From Alphaproteobacteria bacterium (GTDB lineage: Bacteria > Pseudomonadota > Alphaproteobacteria > RS24), in NCBI GenBank assembly GCA_015163825.1, contig JAAOIL010000092.1:1-5918 (forward strand): DNA of 5,918 nt, written 5' to 3'. The position numbers and the translations under genes are program-made. Every line of letters starts with the position of its first letter. Position 1 is the stretch's first letter. Of the stretch, positions 1 through 5,918 are shown piece by piece. Below the pieces are notes generated by a model, which had not been told where the DNA came from, did no database searches, and saw only the letters and a program-made list of their open reading frames with translations.

Positions 1-51
1 AACAAATGGCGCGAGGCACAGACGGCACAAGTTCCCGAAACACCAAAATGA
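1..51 (+). CDS. purE: PurE C-terminal end (N5-CAIR mutase), partial
   Basis: Only the last 16 codons lie in the window, read in frame from base 1 and ending with TGA at 49-51. They encode NKWREAQTAQVPETPK. A WR-x-x-QT-A-x-V tail is typical of the C-terminal helix of class I PurE, which converts N5-CAIR, the product of PurK, to CAIR in purine synthesis. The identification rests on this tail plus the directly following purK, since purEK is a standard gene pair. The stop overlaps the purK start in the four bases ATGA. The short length limits certainty. Confidence 0.75.
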   Translation, partial: NKWREAQTAQVPETPK

Positions 52-1109
52 TAAATAAAACGATTGGCATTGTTGGTGGGGGGCAGTTAGCCCGTATGCT
101 AGCACTGGCGGCAAAAAAATTGCCAGACTTGGAAGAGGTGAAATGCCACACTCATATTTTTTGCCCCGAACAAAAATCCCCTGCCACCCTTATTGCTGAC
201 GGGCGCACTTGCGCCGCCTATGAAGATATTCCTGCCCTCATTGAATTCGCTAAAAAAGTTGATGTCATCACTTATGAGTTTGAGAATATCCCCGCCGCCA
301 GTATGGCTGCCCTTAACGAGCACGGCTTTATCGCCCCGCCTGTCAAAGCCCTAGAAATCTCGCAAGACCGCTTACACGAAAAGAAGTTTATAAAAGCACA
401 AGGCATTGATACGACAGAATTTTATGACATTAAAGCCCCCGATGATATTACGCCAGCATTGGCGGCATTATCGGGGCAAGGCATATTAAAAACCCGCCGC
501 TTTGGCTATGATGGCAAAGGGCAATGGCGGCTAACCCAAAAAGATTTAGCACCCCCGATAGACCGCCCTTGCATATTAGAGGCGGTGATTGATTTTGATA
601 AAGAAATATCTGTTATTATCGCCCGCAACACAAAAGGGGAGACAGCCGTTTATGACCCGATAGAGAATGTCCATCGAAATCATATCTTACATACCTCAAC
701 CGCCCCCGCCACTTTGCCCGACACATTAACGCAAACCGCCCAGCGCATAGCGACAACATTGGCAGACGCCTTAGATTATGTCGGGGTGTTAGCGGTAGAA
801 TTTTTTGTCGTGGGCGATAATCTGCTGGTTAATGAGATTGCGCCGCGTGTACATAATTCAGGGCATCTAACCCAAGATGCCTGTGCGTGTGGGCAGTTTG
901 AACAACATATTCGCGCCATTTTAGGTTTGCCGCTTGGCGACCCCAAACTGCATAGCCGCGCCATAATGACAAACTTAATTGGCGATGATATTTTAGATGC
1001 GCAAACACTCACACCAGAAAAAAACACCTATCTACATGATTATAAAAAAGATGACATACGCGCAGGGCGTAAAATGGGGCATATTACGCGGCTGTTTCCG
1101 TTGGCTTAA
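48..1109 (+). CDS. purK: 5-(carboxyamino)imidazole ribonucleotide synthase (PurK)
   Basis: PurK is a cytosolic ATP-grasp enzyme that carboxylates AIR with bicarbonate and ATP to N5-CAIR in purine synthesis. The 353-residue product has the usual family length. Visible motifs are GGGQLARM at about 10-17 in the N-terminal Rossmann-like domain, YEFEN at 76-80, LKTRRFGYDGKGQ at 147-159 in the ATP-grasp region, EISVIIAR at 186-193, VEFFV at 250-254, the NEIAPRVHNSGH block at 262-273 that carries metal/ATP ligands in the family, and HDYKK/RKMGHI near the C-terminus. An ATG at base 6 is also open in this frame, but the 14 extra residues are just purE read out of frame, and homology begins at MINKTIGIVGGGQL. 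No clear Shine-Dalgarno precedes base 48, so translation is probably coupled to purE through the ATGA overlap. The 3' end overlaps the convergent coq9 by 26 bases. Confidence 0.96.
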   Translation: MINKTIGIVGGGQLARMLALAAKKLPDLEEVKCHTHIFCPEQKSPATLIADGRTCAAYEDIPALIEFAKKVDVITYEFENIPAASMAALNEHGFIAPPVKALEISQDRLHEKKFIKAQGIDTTEFYDIKAPDDITPALAALSGQGILKTRRFGYDGKGQWRLTQKDLAPPIDRPCILEAVIDFDKEISVIIARNTKGETAVYDPIENVHRNHILHTSTAPATLPDTLTQTAQRIATTLADALDYVGVLAVEFFVVGDNLLVNEIAPRVHNSGHLTQDACACGQFEQHIRAILGLPLGDPKLHSRAIMTNLIGDDILDAQTLTPEKNTYLHDYKKDDIRAGRKMGHITRLFPLA

Positions 1110-1701
1110 ATTTAGACTTTACAGACGCTTTTAGTTTTTCAAACGCCATAACATTATTGATACGCCGCCTTAAAAATTCATCTGTGTCGGTATAATCTTC
1201 GCTATCGTCGCGTAACCAATAAGTCGTGGTGGCAGCCAGCACCCCACTTAAAATAAGCCGTTTGGAATAATAATTATAATCCGTTGCGGTATCCCCCGCC
1301 CAACGCCAGATAATATGTGCCGTCTTAAATAATAGCCGACTTGCCAAAATATGATGTTGCGGCTGTACCAGCCAGCCCAAAGCTGCCGATAAAGCTGCCC
1401 GATAGGGGCTATCCACCTGCAAGCGCATTTTGACCCCATGCATTATACGCTCGCGGATTTTGGGAGGGGTATCTCCCGCCCCCAATGCCGCTAATAAGGC
1501 TGTATCCTGTGCCTCAAAAAAAGCAATAATCAGGCTCTCAACCCCATGCGGAAAAGCAAGAATGCGGATATTATCATCAATCTCTGCCGCCGCACACGCC
1601 GCCTCTAATGTGGCATTTTGCCAGCCATTTTCGGCTATCATTGGCAGTGCTGCCGCCAGAACCGCTTCATAAACGGCAGAATATGGGCTTTTTTCACTCA
1701 T
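1084..1701 (-). CDS. coq9: COQ9 family protein (ubiquinone biosynthesis accessory)
   Basis: The 205-residue product matches the COQ9 family. In mitochondria COQ9 is a lipid-binding partner of the hydroxylase COQ7 in ubiquinone synthesis; the bacterial role is inferred from homology. The N-terminal part (about 8-60) resembles a TetR-like helix-turn-helix fold, with a FPHG turn at 50-53 typical of the family. The C-terminal COQ9 domain shows WRWAGD at 132-137, TDYNYYSKR at 140-148, a hydrophobic helix with YWL at 161-163, and EFLRRRINNV at 175-184. The frame stays open upstream to base 1788, but the 29 extra residues are low-complexity and unlike the family, so I start at ATG 1699-1701. No ribosome binding site precedes this ATG, and a promoter-like -10 box ends 6 bases before it, which suggests a leaderless message. 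It diverges from rpsU and converges on purK. Confidence 0.9.
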   Translation of the reverse strand: MSEKSPYSAVYEAVLAAALPMIAENGWQNATLEAACAAAEIDDNIRILAFPHGVESLIIAFFEAQDTALLAALGAGDTPPKIRERIMHGVKMRLQVDSPYRAALSAALGWLVQPQHHILASRLLFKTAHIIWRWAGDTATDYNYYSKRLILSGVLAATTTYWLRDDSEDYTDTDEFLRRRINNVMAFEKLKASVKSKFKPTETAA

Positions 1702-1707
1702 ATCGCT

Positions 1708-1736
1708 ATTATGCCGCCCCCGCCCATAAAATACAA
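1708..1736 (-). promoter_or_regulatory. Putative sigma70-type promoter of coq9
   Basis: Read on the - strand: TTGTAT (1736-1731), a 17-base spacer rich in G, then CATAAT (1713-1708). Each box is close to the TTGACA/TATAAT consensus and the spacing is ideal. The expected transcription start, about 7 bases downstream of the -10 box, falls on the A of the coq9 ATG at 1701. Prediction by eye only. Confidence 0.5.
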
Positions 1737-1753
1737 GAGATATAGAAGAGGGC

Positions 1754-1782
1754 TTGCCAAACCCCGCTTGTTTTGCTAGTTT
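1754..1782 (+). promoter_or_regulatory. Possible promoter of rpsU
   Basis: TTGCCA (1754-1759), a 17-base spacer and TAGTTT (1777-1782) form the best -35/-10 pair in the coq9-rpsU spacer on the + strand. The predicted start near 1789 would give a 5' leader of about 29 bases carrying the Shine-Dalgarno. The -10 box is a weak match (TAGTTT against TATAAT). The rest of the 116-base spacer shows no obvious operator or hairpin. Confidence 0.3.
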
Positions 1783-1804
1783 CCCCACTCAACAAAATCA
1801 GAAA

Positions 1805-1810
1805 AGGGAG
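1805..1810 (+). promoter_or_regulatory. Ribosome binding site deciding the rpsU start
   Basis: AGGGAG ends 7 bases before the GTG at 1818. This selects the GTG as initiator over the TTG at 1773, which is in the same frame but has no Shine-Dalgarno and lies upstream of the likely transcription start. Confidence 0.7.
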
Positions 1811-1817
1811 TGAAATC

Positions 1818-2042
1818 GTGCAGGTTTCCGTTCGTGATAATAATGTAGATCAAGCCTATCGGGTACTGAAGAAAAAACTTCAGCGCGAAGGTGTGTTCCG
1901 TGAAATGAAAATACGTAATCATTATGAAAAGCCATGCGAAAGACGCGCGCGTGAAAAAGCTGAATCTATTCGCCGTGTGCGCAAACTAGCGCGCAAGACG
2001 GCACAGCGTGATGGCATGTATACTTATACACGCAAATATTAA
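1818..2042 (+). CDS. rpsU: 30S ribosomal protein bS21
   Basis: bS21 is a small basic protein of the 30S platform, near the anti-Shine-Dalgarno end of 16S rRNA, and it takes part in initiation. The 74-residue product begins MQVSVRDNNVDQAYRVLKKK, the family signature, followed by LQREGVFREMKIRNHYEKP at 21-39 and a long Arg/Lys-rich helix (about 41-64) with REKAE and RRVRKLARK. Its length compares with 71 residues in E. coli. A short aromatic tail, GMYTYTRKY, extends beyond the basic helix. Initiation is at GTG with a good AGGGAG site. The TAA stop (2040-2042) shares TTAA with the pntB stop on the other strand, so the two genes overlap by 4 bases. It diverges from coq9. Gene identity is certain; the only doubt is the unusual start codon. 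Confidence 0.96.
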   Translation: MQVSVRDNNVDQAYRVLKKKLQREGVFREMKIRNHYEKPCERRAREKAESIRRVRKLARKTAQRDGMYTYTRKY

Positions 2043-3439
2043 AACGCTTTAACGATACTCTCTACCATTTTCTTAGCATCAGAAAATAGCATCATCGTGT
2101 TATCACGGAAAAAGAGTTCGTTCTCTACCCCCGCATAGCCCGACCCCATACCTCGTTTGATAAATAAAACGGTGTTGGCGCGTTCCACATCTAGAATCGG
2201 CATACCATATATCGGGCTTGCCGTATCGGTTTTCGCCGAAGGATTAGTGACATCATTCGCCCCAATAACAAACGCCACATCAGCAGTCGCAAATTCATTA
2301 TTGATATCTTCTAGTTCAAAGACTTCATCATAAGGCACATTTGCTTCTGCCAGTAGCACATTCATATGCCCCGGCATACGACCAGCCACAGGGTGAATAG
2401 CATAGGATACTTTGACACCCATTTTTTTCAGCTCGTCTGTCATTTCGCGCAACGCGTGTTGGGCTTGCGCCACTGCCATACCATAGCCCGGCACGATAAT
2501 CACGGAGGAGGCGTTTTTCATAATGAACGCGGCATCATCGGCACTGCCTTGTTTGACGGGTCTGGTCTCCACAGCCGCGCTTGTTGTGCCGCCATCGCTA
2601 CCAAAGCCGCCCAGAATAACCGAGAAGAAGGAGCGGTTCATCGCCCGACACATAATGTAGGATAATATCGCCCCTGACGACCCGACCAGCGACCCTGTAA
2701 TGATGAGGGCAAGATTGCTGAGTGTGAAGCCAATACCAGCCGCCGCCCACCCCGAATAGGAGTTAAGCATAGACACCACGACAGGCATATCAGCACCACC
2801 AATCGGAATAATGATTAAAAAACCGATGAGGAAAGACAAGGCGGTAACCACCAAGAACACTTCCCATGATTGATGTGAGGGATCAAGGCACAAATAAATA
2901 ATGCCACCAACAATCGCCACCACCATTAAAAGATTGATGAGGTGTCGTTGTGGTAAGATGATAGGAGCGCCAGACATTGTGCCTTGTAGTTTAGCAAAAG
3001 CGATAAGCGAGCCAGAGAATGTGATAGCCCCGATTGCCACCCCGATAGACATTTCCACAAGGCTCGTGGTTTGGATGGCACTGCCCGCCATAATATCAAA
3101 GGCGGCGGGGGCGAGGAAGGCTGCCCATGCGACCAGCACTGCCGCCATACCGACCAGCGAATGGAAAGCCGCTATGAGTTGTGGCATTTGCGTCATTGAT
3201 ATTTGTCGGGCAATCACCGCCCCAATGGCACCGCCAATAGCGATACCGACAATGATGAGCACCCATGCATCTGTGCTTTGCTCCATCACGGCGAGGGTCG
3301 TTGCCACTGCCACCGCCATGCCGAGCATACCGAGATAATTGCCTTGCCTTGCACTTGTTGGCGAGCTCAAGCCACGCAAGGCGATGATAAACAGAACACC
3401 CGCAAGCAAATAAAGCAATGTAGAGAGATTGGCATTCAT
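2039..3439 (-). CDS. pntB: NAD(P) transhydrogenase subunit beta (PntB)
   Basis: PntB is the membrane and NADP(H)-binding subunit of the proton-translocating transhydrogenase, which drives NADH + NADP+ to NAD+ + NADPH with the proton-motive force. The product has 466 residues (E. coli about 462). Residues 1-270 hold a series of hydrophobic segments (domain II). His93 in AFHSLVG and Asp217/Asn226 in GGADMPVVVSMLNSYSG match the conserved proton-path region. Domain III (about 300-466) shows VPGYGMAVAQAQ at 316-327, HPVAGRMPGHMNVLLAEA at 349-366, VIGANDVTNP at 391-400, SPIYGMPIL at 408-416 and KRGMGSGYAGVENELFF at 428-444, which form the NADP(H) site. All key motifs are intact. The ATG is preceded by AAGGAG (3453-3448), which overlaps the pntAB stop, so pntAB and pntB are likely coupled. 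I see no terminator after the gene; it ends inside rpsU. Confidence 0.98.
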   Translation of the reverse strand: MNANLSTLLYLLAGVLFIIALRGLSSPTSARQGNYLGMLGMAVAVATTLAVMEQSTDAWVLIIVGIAIGGAIGAVIARQISMTQMPQLIAAFHSLVGMAAVLVAWAAFLAPAAFDIMAGSAIQTTSLVEMSIGVAIGAITFSGSLIAFAKLQGTMSGAPIILPQRHLINLLMVVAIVGGIIYLCLDPSHQSWEVFLVVTALSFLIGFLIIIPIGGADMPVVVSMLNSYSGWAAAGIGFTLSNLALIITGSLVGSSGAILSYIMCRAMNRSFFSVILGGFGSDGGTTSAAVETRPVKQGSADDAAFIMKNASSVIIVPGYGMAVAQAQHALREMTDELKKMGVKVSYAIHPVAGRMPGHMNVLLAEANVPYDEVFELEDINNEFATADVAFVIGANDVTNPSAKTDTASPIYGMPILDVERANTVLFIKRGMGSGYAGVENELFFRDNTMMLFSDAKKMVESIVKAF

Positions 3440-3451
3440 AAATGTGGCTCC

Positions 3452-3757
3452 TTAATTTTTCTTGCGATACATGGCGAGCATTCTTTGCGTCACCAAGAAA
3501 CCGCCAAATATATTGATAGACGCTAGAATGACGGCAGCAAAGCCTAGCCATTTTGCGACATTACCACTAACGCTACCATCATTACCGCCTGTGCCAATTG
3601 CGAGGATAGCCCCCACAATAATGACGGAAGAGATAGCATTGGTCACCGACATCAAAGGCGTATGCAAAGCGGCGGTTACCGACCACACCACATAATAGCC
3701 AACAAATACGGCAAGCACGAATATGCTTAAAAGATAGATGATTGTGCTGGTGTCCAT
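3452..3757 (-). CDS. pntAB: NAD(P) transhydrogenase subunit alpha part 2 (PntAB)
   Basis: This 101-residue membrane protein corresponds to the C-terminal membrane part of a fused PntA such as that of E. coli; in many alphaproteobacteria it is a separate gene. Three hydrophobic segments are visible (about 5-27, 36-57 and 68-92). The motif HTPLMSVTNAISSVIIVGA (about 32-50) is the strongly conserved core, and the protein ends in a basic MYRKKN tail. It pairs with PntB in the membrane to form the proton channel, while PntAA docks from the cytoplasm. The ATG at 3757 has a very good AGGAGG site 4 bases upstream (3767-3762). Gaps of 12 bases separate it from pntAA before and pntB after, which fits a single transcript. 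Confidence 0.97.
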   Translation of the reverse strand: MDTSTIIYLLSIFVLAVFVGYYVVWSVTAALHTPLMSVTNAISSVIIVGAILAIGTGGNDGSVSGNVAKWLGFAAVILASINIFGGFLVTQRMLAMYRKKN

Positions 3758-3769
3758 AATGCCTCCTAT

Positions 3770-4906
3770 TTAATCTTGTTTCAATAATGTGGTATGCACC
3801 ACTTGCCCATCGCGCGTAAGCCCGATGCCTTGTAGAATTTCATCGTCCCAATCTGGTGTGAAAGCGGCACTCTCTTCGTTCCAAAAAGCCGCAATGAAAT
3901 TGTATAAATTACGCGCATATAAGGCACTAGCATTACCCGCCAAACGACCCGCCGTATTACTATGGGCGATAATCCTCACGCCATTATGGACAACAATCTC
4001 ATTGGCTTTTGCTAACTCACAATTGCCACCCTGCTCTGCCGCAAGATCTACAATCACAGAACCCGCCTTCATCGATTCAACCATCGCCGTATTCACCAAG
4101 CGCGGCGCAGGGCGACCCGGAATCAAAGCCGTGCAAATAACAATATCTTGTTTGGCAATATGCTCTGCCACCAAAGCCGCTTGGCGTTTTTTATAATCTT
4201 CGCTCATCTCTTTCGCATAACCACCTTCGGTCTCGCCACTATCATCTTCGTCTTGCGCCACCATTACAAATGTGCCGCCTAAACTCTCTACCTGCTCCGC
4301 CGCCGCACGGCGCACATCGGTGGCAGTAACAATAGCCCCCAAACGTTTCGCTGTCGCCACCGCTTGCAAACCCGCAACACCCGCCCCCATAACAAAAACA
4401 CGCGCCGCAGGAATGGTGCCCGCCGCTGTCATCATCATCGGTAAGGCACGGCTATATTCACTGGTCGCATCAAGCACCGATTTATAACCCGCCAGATTAG
4501 ATTGCGAAGATAGCACATCCATAGATTGTGCCCGTGTGATACGCGGCATCCATTCCATCGCTAAGGCTTGCACCCCAGAAGCCGCATAATCTTTTATCGC
4601 GCCATTTTGATAAGGTTCTAAAGTGGCAATCAATGCCGCGCCCTTTTTCATCTGCCCAACCAATGCCGCATCGGGGGGGCGCACACCAAGCACAATATCG
4701 GCACCCGACAAAGCCCCCGCTATATCTGCCACCACAGACGCACCCGCCGTTTCATAATCTGTATCAGAAAAATTAGAGTGCAATCCCGCACCCGCTTGCA
4801 CGACCACGCTCAAACCCAAAGCAATGTATTTGCCACAAGCCTCAGGCGAAGCCGCAACGCGCGTCTCCTGCGCCGCTTCCTTCAAAACAACAAGTTGCGA
4901 TGCCAT
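3770..4906 (-). CDS. pntAA: NAD(P) transhydrogenase subunit alpha part 1 (PntAA)
   Basis: PntAA is the soluble NAD(H)-binding domain I of the proton-translocating transhydrogenase. The 378-residue product is close to the R. rubrum PntAA length and belongs to the alanine dehydrogenase/PNT fold. Visible features are the N-terminal LKE and ETRVA (8-18) typical of the fold, the conserved loop R122, Q127, D130, S133 in PRITRAQSMDVLSSQSNLAG, RALPMMMTAAGTIPAARV (153-170), the dinucleotide motif VMGAGVAGLQAV (172-183) followed by TATDVR (194-199), the mobile loop region ending in GGYAKEMS (228-235), and ALIPGRPAPRLV (260-271). The protein ends before any membrane helix, which confirms the split alpha subunit. 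The start ATG has a modest AAGG site formed partly by the stop codon of the small gene upstream (9-base gap), suggesting translational coupling. Confidence 0.98.
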   Translation of the reverse strand: MASQLVVLKEAAQETRVAASPEACGKYIALGLSVVVQAGAGLHSNFSDTDYETAGASVVADIAGALSGADIVLGVRPPDAALVGQMKKGAALIATLEPYQNGAIKDYAASGVQALAMEWMPRITRAQSMDVLSSQSNLAGYKSVLDATSEYSRALPMMMTAAGTIPAARVFVMGAGVAGLQAVATAKRLGAIVTATDVRRAAAEQVESLGGTFVMVAQDEDDSGETEGGYAKEMSEDYKKRQAALVAEHIAKQDIVICTALIPGRPAPRLVNTAMVESMKAGSVIVDLAAEQGGNCELAKANEIVVHNGVRIIAHSNTAGRLAGNASALYARNLYNFIAAFWNEESAAFTPDWDDEILQGIGLTRDGQVVHTTLLKQD

Positions 4907-4915
4907 CTCTATGCC

Positions 4916-5077
4916 TTACTGATAAACCACAACAAGCAAAAACAGCAAAATCGCCGCACACGCTATCGCCGCCCATTTTGTTAAACCCAAAAAAAGAGAA
5001 TATGTGCTTTCGTGTTCGCCACGCGCCATAGTCTCCTGCCAAACTGTCTCTCTCCACTCGTTTTTTTTATCGTCCAT
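4916..5077 (-). CDS. Small aa3-type cytochrome c oxidase subunit IV-like membrane protein
   Basis: A 53-codon frame that is easy to miss because of its size. It starts at ATG 5077-5075 with a good GGGAG site (5088-5084) 6 bases upstream and ends with TAA at 4918-4916. The N-terminal half is hydrophilic (MDDKKNEWRETVWQE), followed by GEHESTYSLFLGLTKW (20-35) and one membrane helix (about 36-52, AAIACAAILLFLLVVVY). The pattern EH-x-x-TY-x-x-FL-x-LTKW before a single C-terminal helix is that of the bacterial aa3-type oxidase subunit IV family (Pfam COX4_pro_2), a peripheral one-helix subunit of cytochrome c oxidase. From memory, such genes often sit directly upstream of pntAA in alphaproteobacteria. 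No other oxidase genes are present here, so a role in the oxidase is inferred from family alone. It is the first gene of the pnt operon. Confidence 0.87.
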   Translation of the reverse strand: MDDKKNEWRETVWQETMARGEHESTYSLFLGLTKWAAIACAAILLFLLVVVYQ

Positions 5078-5107
5078 TTTATGCTCCCGAATCTGGTTTA
5101 AGAGGCG

Positions 5108-5135
5108 ACTATATCAAATAATTTCCGCTTTTCAA
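5108..5135 (-). promoter_or_regulatory. Putative promoter of the oxidase subunit IV-like/pntAA-pntAB-pntB operon
   Basis: Read on the - strand: TTGAAA (5135-5130), a 16-base spacer and TATAGT (5113-5108). Both boxes match the sigma70 consensus at five of six positions. The expected transcript start is near 5101, giving a leader of about 24 bases that carries GGGAG and the ATG at 5077. The -35 box overlaps the stop codon of the preceding amidohydrolase gene. Read-through from that gene is also possible, as I see no terminator between them. Confidence 0.55.
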
Positions 5136-5899
5136 TCAAAAACCGACCCATAATGACACACACTATAATCATCGCTATTGGGGAAATCCCGAACCGCCTG
5201 CGCCAAACGCTGCCCCCATAAAGATTGGGCTTGCGCCGTCGCCACCTCATCTTGGCGGAGTTCTATCAGGCTATGCGGCAGACCCCGCCTCGTGCCGTGC
5301 CGATACATACAATCCTCATATAACTGCCCCGTATAAGGCTGATTATTCCCGATACATAAATCATCACGATTGGGAATATGCGTCGCTATATGCTGCGCCA
5401 CCCGCTCGTCCTTATCCCATAGCAAACCCATATCCCAAATGCGAGACTGCCCCCGCCAGTGCGGCGTGAAACTATGGATGGATAATAAAATAGGTATTTG
5501 CTCTGCCGCCAATGCTTCGTCAATGGCATCGGTGATGGCTTGGTGATAAGGCGTGTAATATGTTTGAATACGCAAGGCACGCGCCGCCCCATCTATTCTA
5601 TGATTGCCGATAATATCTGTGCCGTCCGATGTTTCTGTGATTAAAGTCGGGTCGTCTAATCCACGATTGGGGTCTATCACGAGGCGTGAAAATTGCGCCA
5701 TAAGGGAAGGACAATCTAACGCTTGCGCCAGAACTTGGGCGACACCCGCCGCCCCTAAATCATAAGCAATATGACGCTTGGCATCGGCATCGCTTATGCC
5801 TAGTTCTATTTCTGGAGGAATATGGTTGCTGGCATGGTCGCACAGCACGAGAAAGCGTTTATCACGACCACCTTGATACTGATAAGCCGCGTCTCTCAC
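5132..5899 (-). CDS. N-formylglutamate amidohydrolase family protein
   Basis: The 255-residue product belongs to the N-formylglutamate amidohydrolase family, zinc-dependent hydrolases that release formate from N-formyl amino acids and in histidine breakdown produce glutamate. Visible conserved blocks are CDHASNHIPPE (20-30), with the Asp/His pair expected to bind metal, AYDLGAAGVA (45-54), SRLVIDPNRG (71-80), IHSFTP (141-146) and GLPHSLIELRQDE (206-218). The start is GTG at 5899-5897. An in-frame TAA at 5917-5915 leaves no other usual start upstream, and AAGG lies 3 bases before the GTG, a short spacing. No signal peptide is seen, so it is likely cytosolic. No hut genes are nearby, so the true substrate is open; many alphaproteobacteria carry such stand-alone members. 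It lies 54 bases upstream of the oxidase subunit IV-like gene on the same strand. Confidence 0.9.
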   Translation of the reverse strand: MRDAAYQYQGGRDKRFLVLCDHASNHIPPEIELGISDADAKRHIAYDLGAAGVAQVLAQALDCPSLMAQFSRLVIDPNRGLDDPTLITETSDGTDIIGNHRIDGAARALRIQTYYTPYHQAITDAIDEALAAEQIPILLSIHSFTPHWRGQSRIWDMGLLWDKDERVAQHIATHIPNRDDLCIGNNQPYTGQLYEDCMYRHGTRRGLPHSLIELRQDEVATAQAQSLWGQRLAQAVRDFPNSDDYSVCHYGSVFD

Positions 5900-5918
5900 T
5901 AGCCTTGACGAGACTTAA

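Noticed and set aside
1773..1817. N-terminal extension of rpsU from a TTG at 1773
   Set aside because: The added residues (MLVSPLNKIRKGSEI) are not part of bS21. The AGGGAG site points to the GTG at 1818, and a likely -10 box lies inside the extension.
2039..2052. Inverted repeat TTAAA-ACGC-TTTAA at the rpsU/pntB junction as a terminator
   Set aside because: Only five AT pairs, with no GC stem and no T-run on either side; too weak for an intrinsic terminator.
2366..3338. Open frames on the + strand opposite pntB (2366-2665, 2901-3338)
   Set aside because: They are antisense shadows of a fully conserved pntB, have unusual composition, and show no start signals or family motifs.
4842..5057. 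Open frame of 71 codons on the - strand upstream of and into pntAA
   Set aside because: It overlaps the 53-codon oxidase subunit IV-like gene in another frame and runs into pntAA. The product is Cys/Gly-rich with no family look, and the competing frame has a good ribosome binding site and a recognisable motif.
5892..5914. Inverted repeat GTCTC/GAGAC around the GTG start of the amidohydrolase gene
   Set aside because: A five-base stem with a loop of about 13 bases is expected by chance, and I see no supporting regulatory context.

Overview
This 5.9 kb window is chromosomal core sequence of an alphaproteobacterium of middling GC content. Four things point there: a split PntA (pntAA plus pntAB, the Rhodospirillum-type arrangement), a COQ9-family ubiquinone protein, an alphaproteobacterial bS21 (MQVSVRDNNVDQA...), and a small aa3-type oxidase subunit IV gene joined to the transhydrogenase operon. 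I cannot name the genus. Coding density is very high. The longest stretch without a gene is 116 bases. I see no mobile elements, CRISPR array, tRNA, rRNA or long repeats.

Left part, + strand: the last codons of purE overlap the start of purK by ATGA, giving a purEK pair for de novo purine synthesis. purK runs tail to tail into a leftward coq9 gene, and the two coding ends overlap by 26 bases. Middle: coq9 (leftward) and rpsU (rightward, ribosomal protein bS21) diverge from a 116-base spacer. rpsU then meets the leftward pntB head-on, and both stop codons lie inside one palindromic TTAA.

Right part, - strand: an operon reads leftward as a small single-TM oxidase subunit IV-like gene (53 aa), pntAA, pntAB and pntB, with gaps of only 9-12 bases and good ribosome binding sites. 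It encodes the proton-translocating NAD(P) transhydrogenase, which uses the proton-motive force to make NADPH from NADH. A good sigma70-type promoter lies just upstream of the small gene and overlaps the stop codon of the preceding gene, an N-formylglutamate amidohydrolase family enzyme that also reads leftward.

The membrane-energy theme (ubiquinone synthesis, oxidase subunit, transhydrogenase) is clear, but every gene belongs to a known family. I did not find an undescribed system. The points worth a second look are the compact gene junctions, a possibly leaderless coq9 message and the short oxidase subunit gene that length-filtered annotation would miss.
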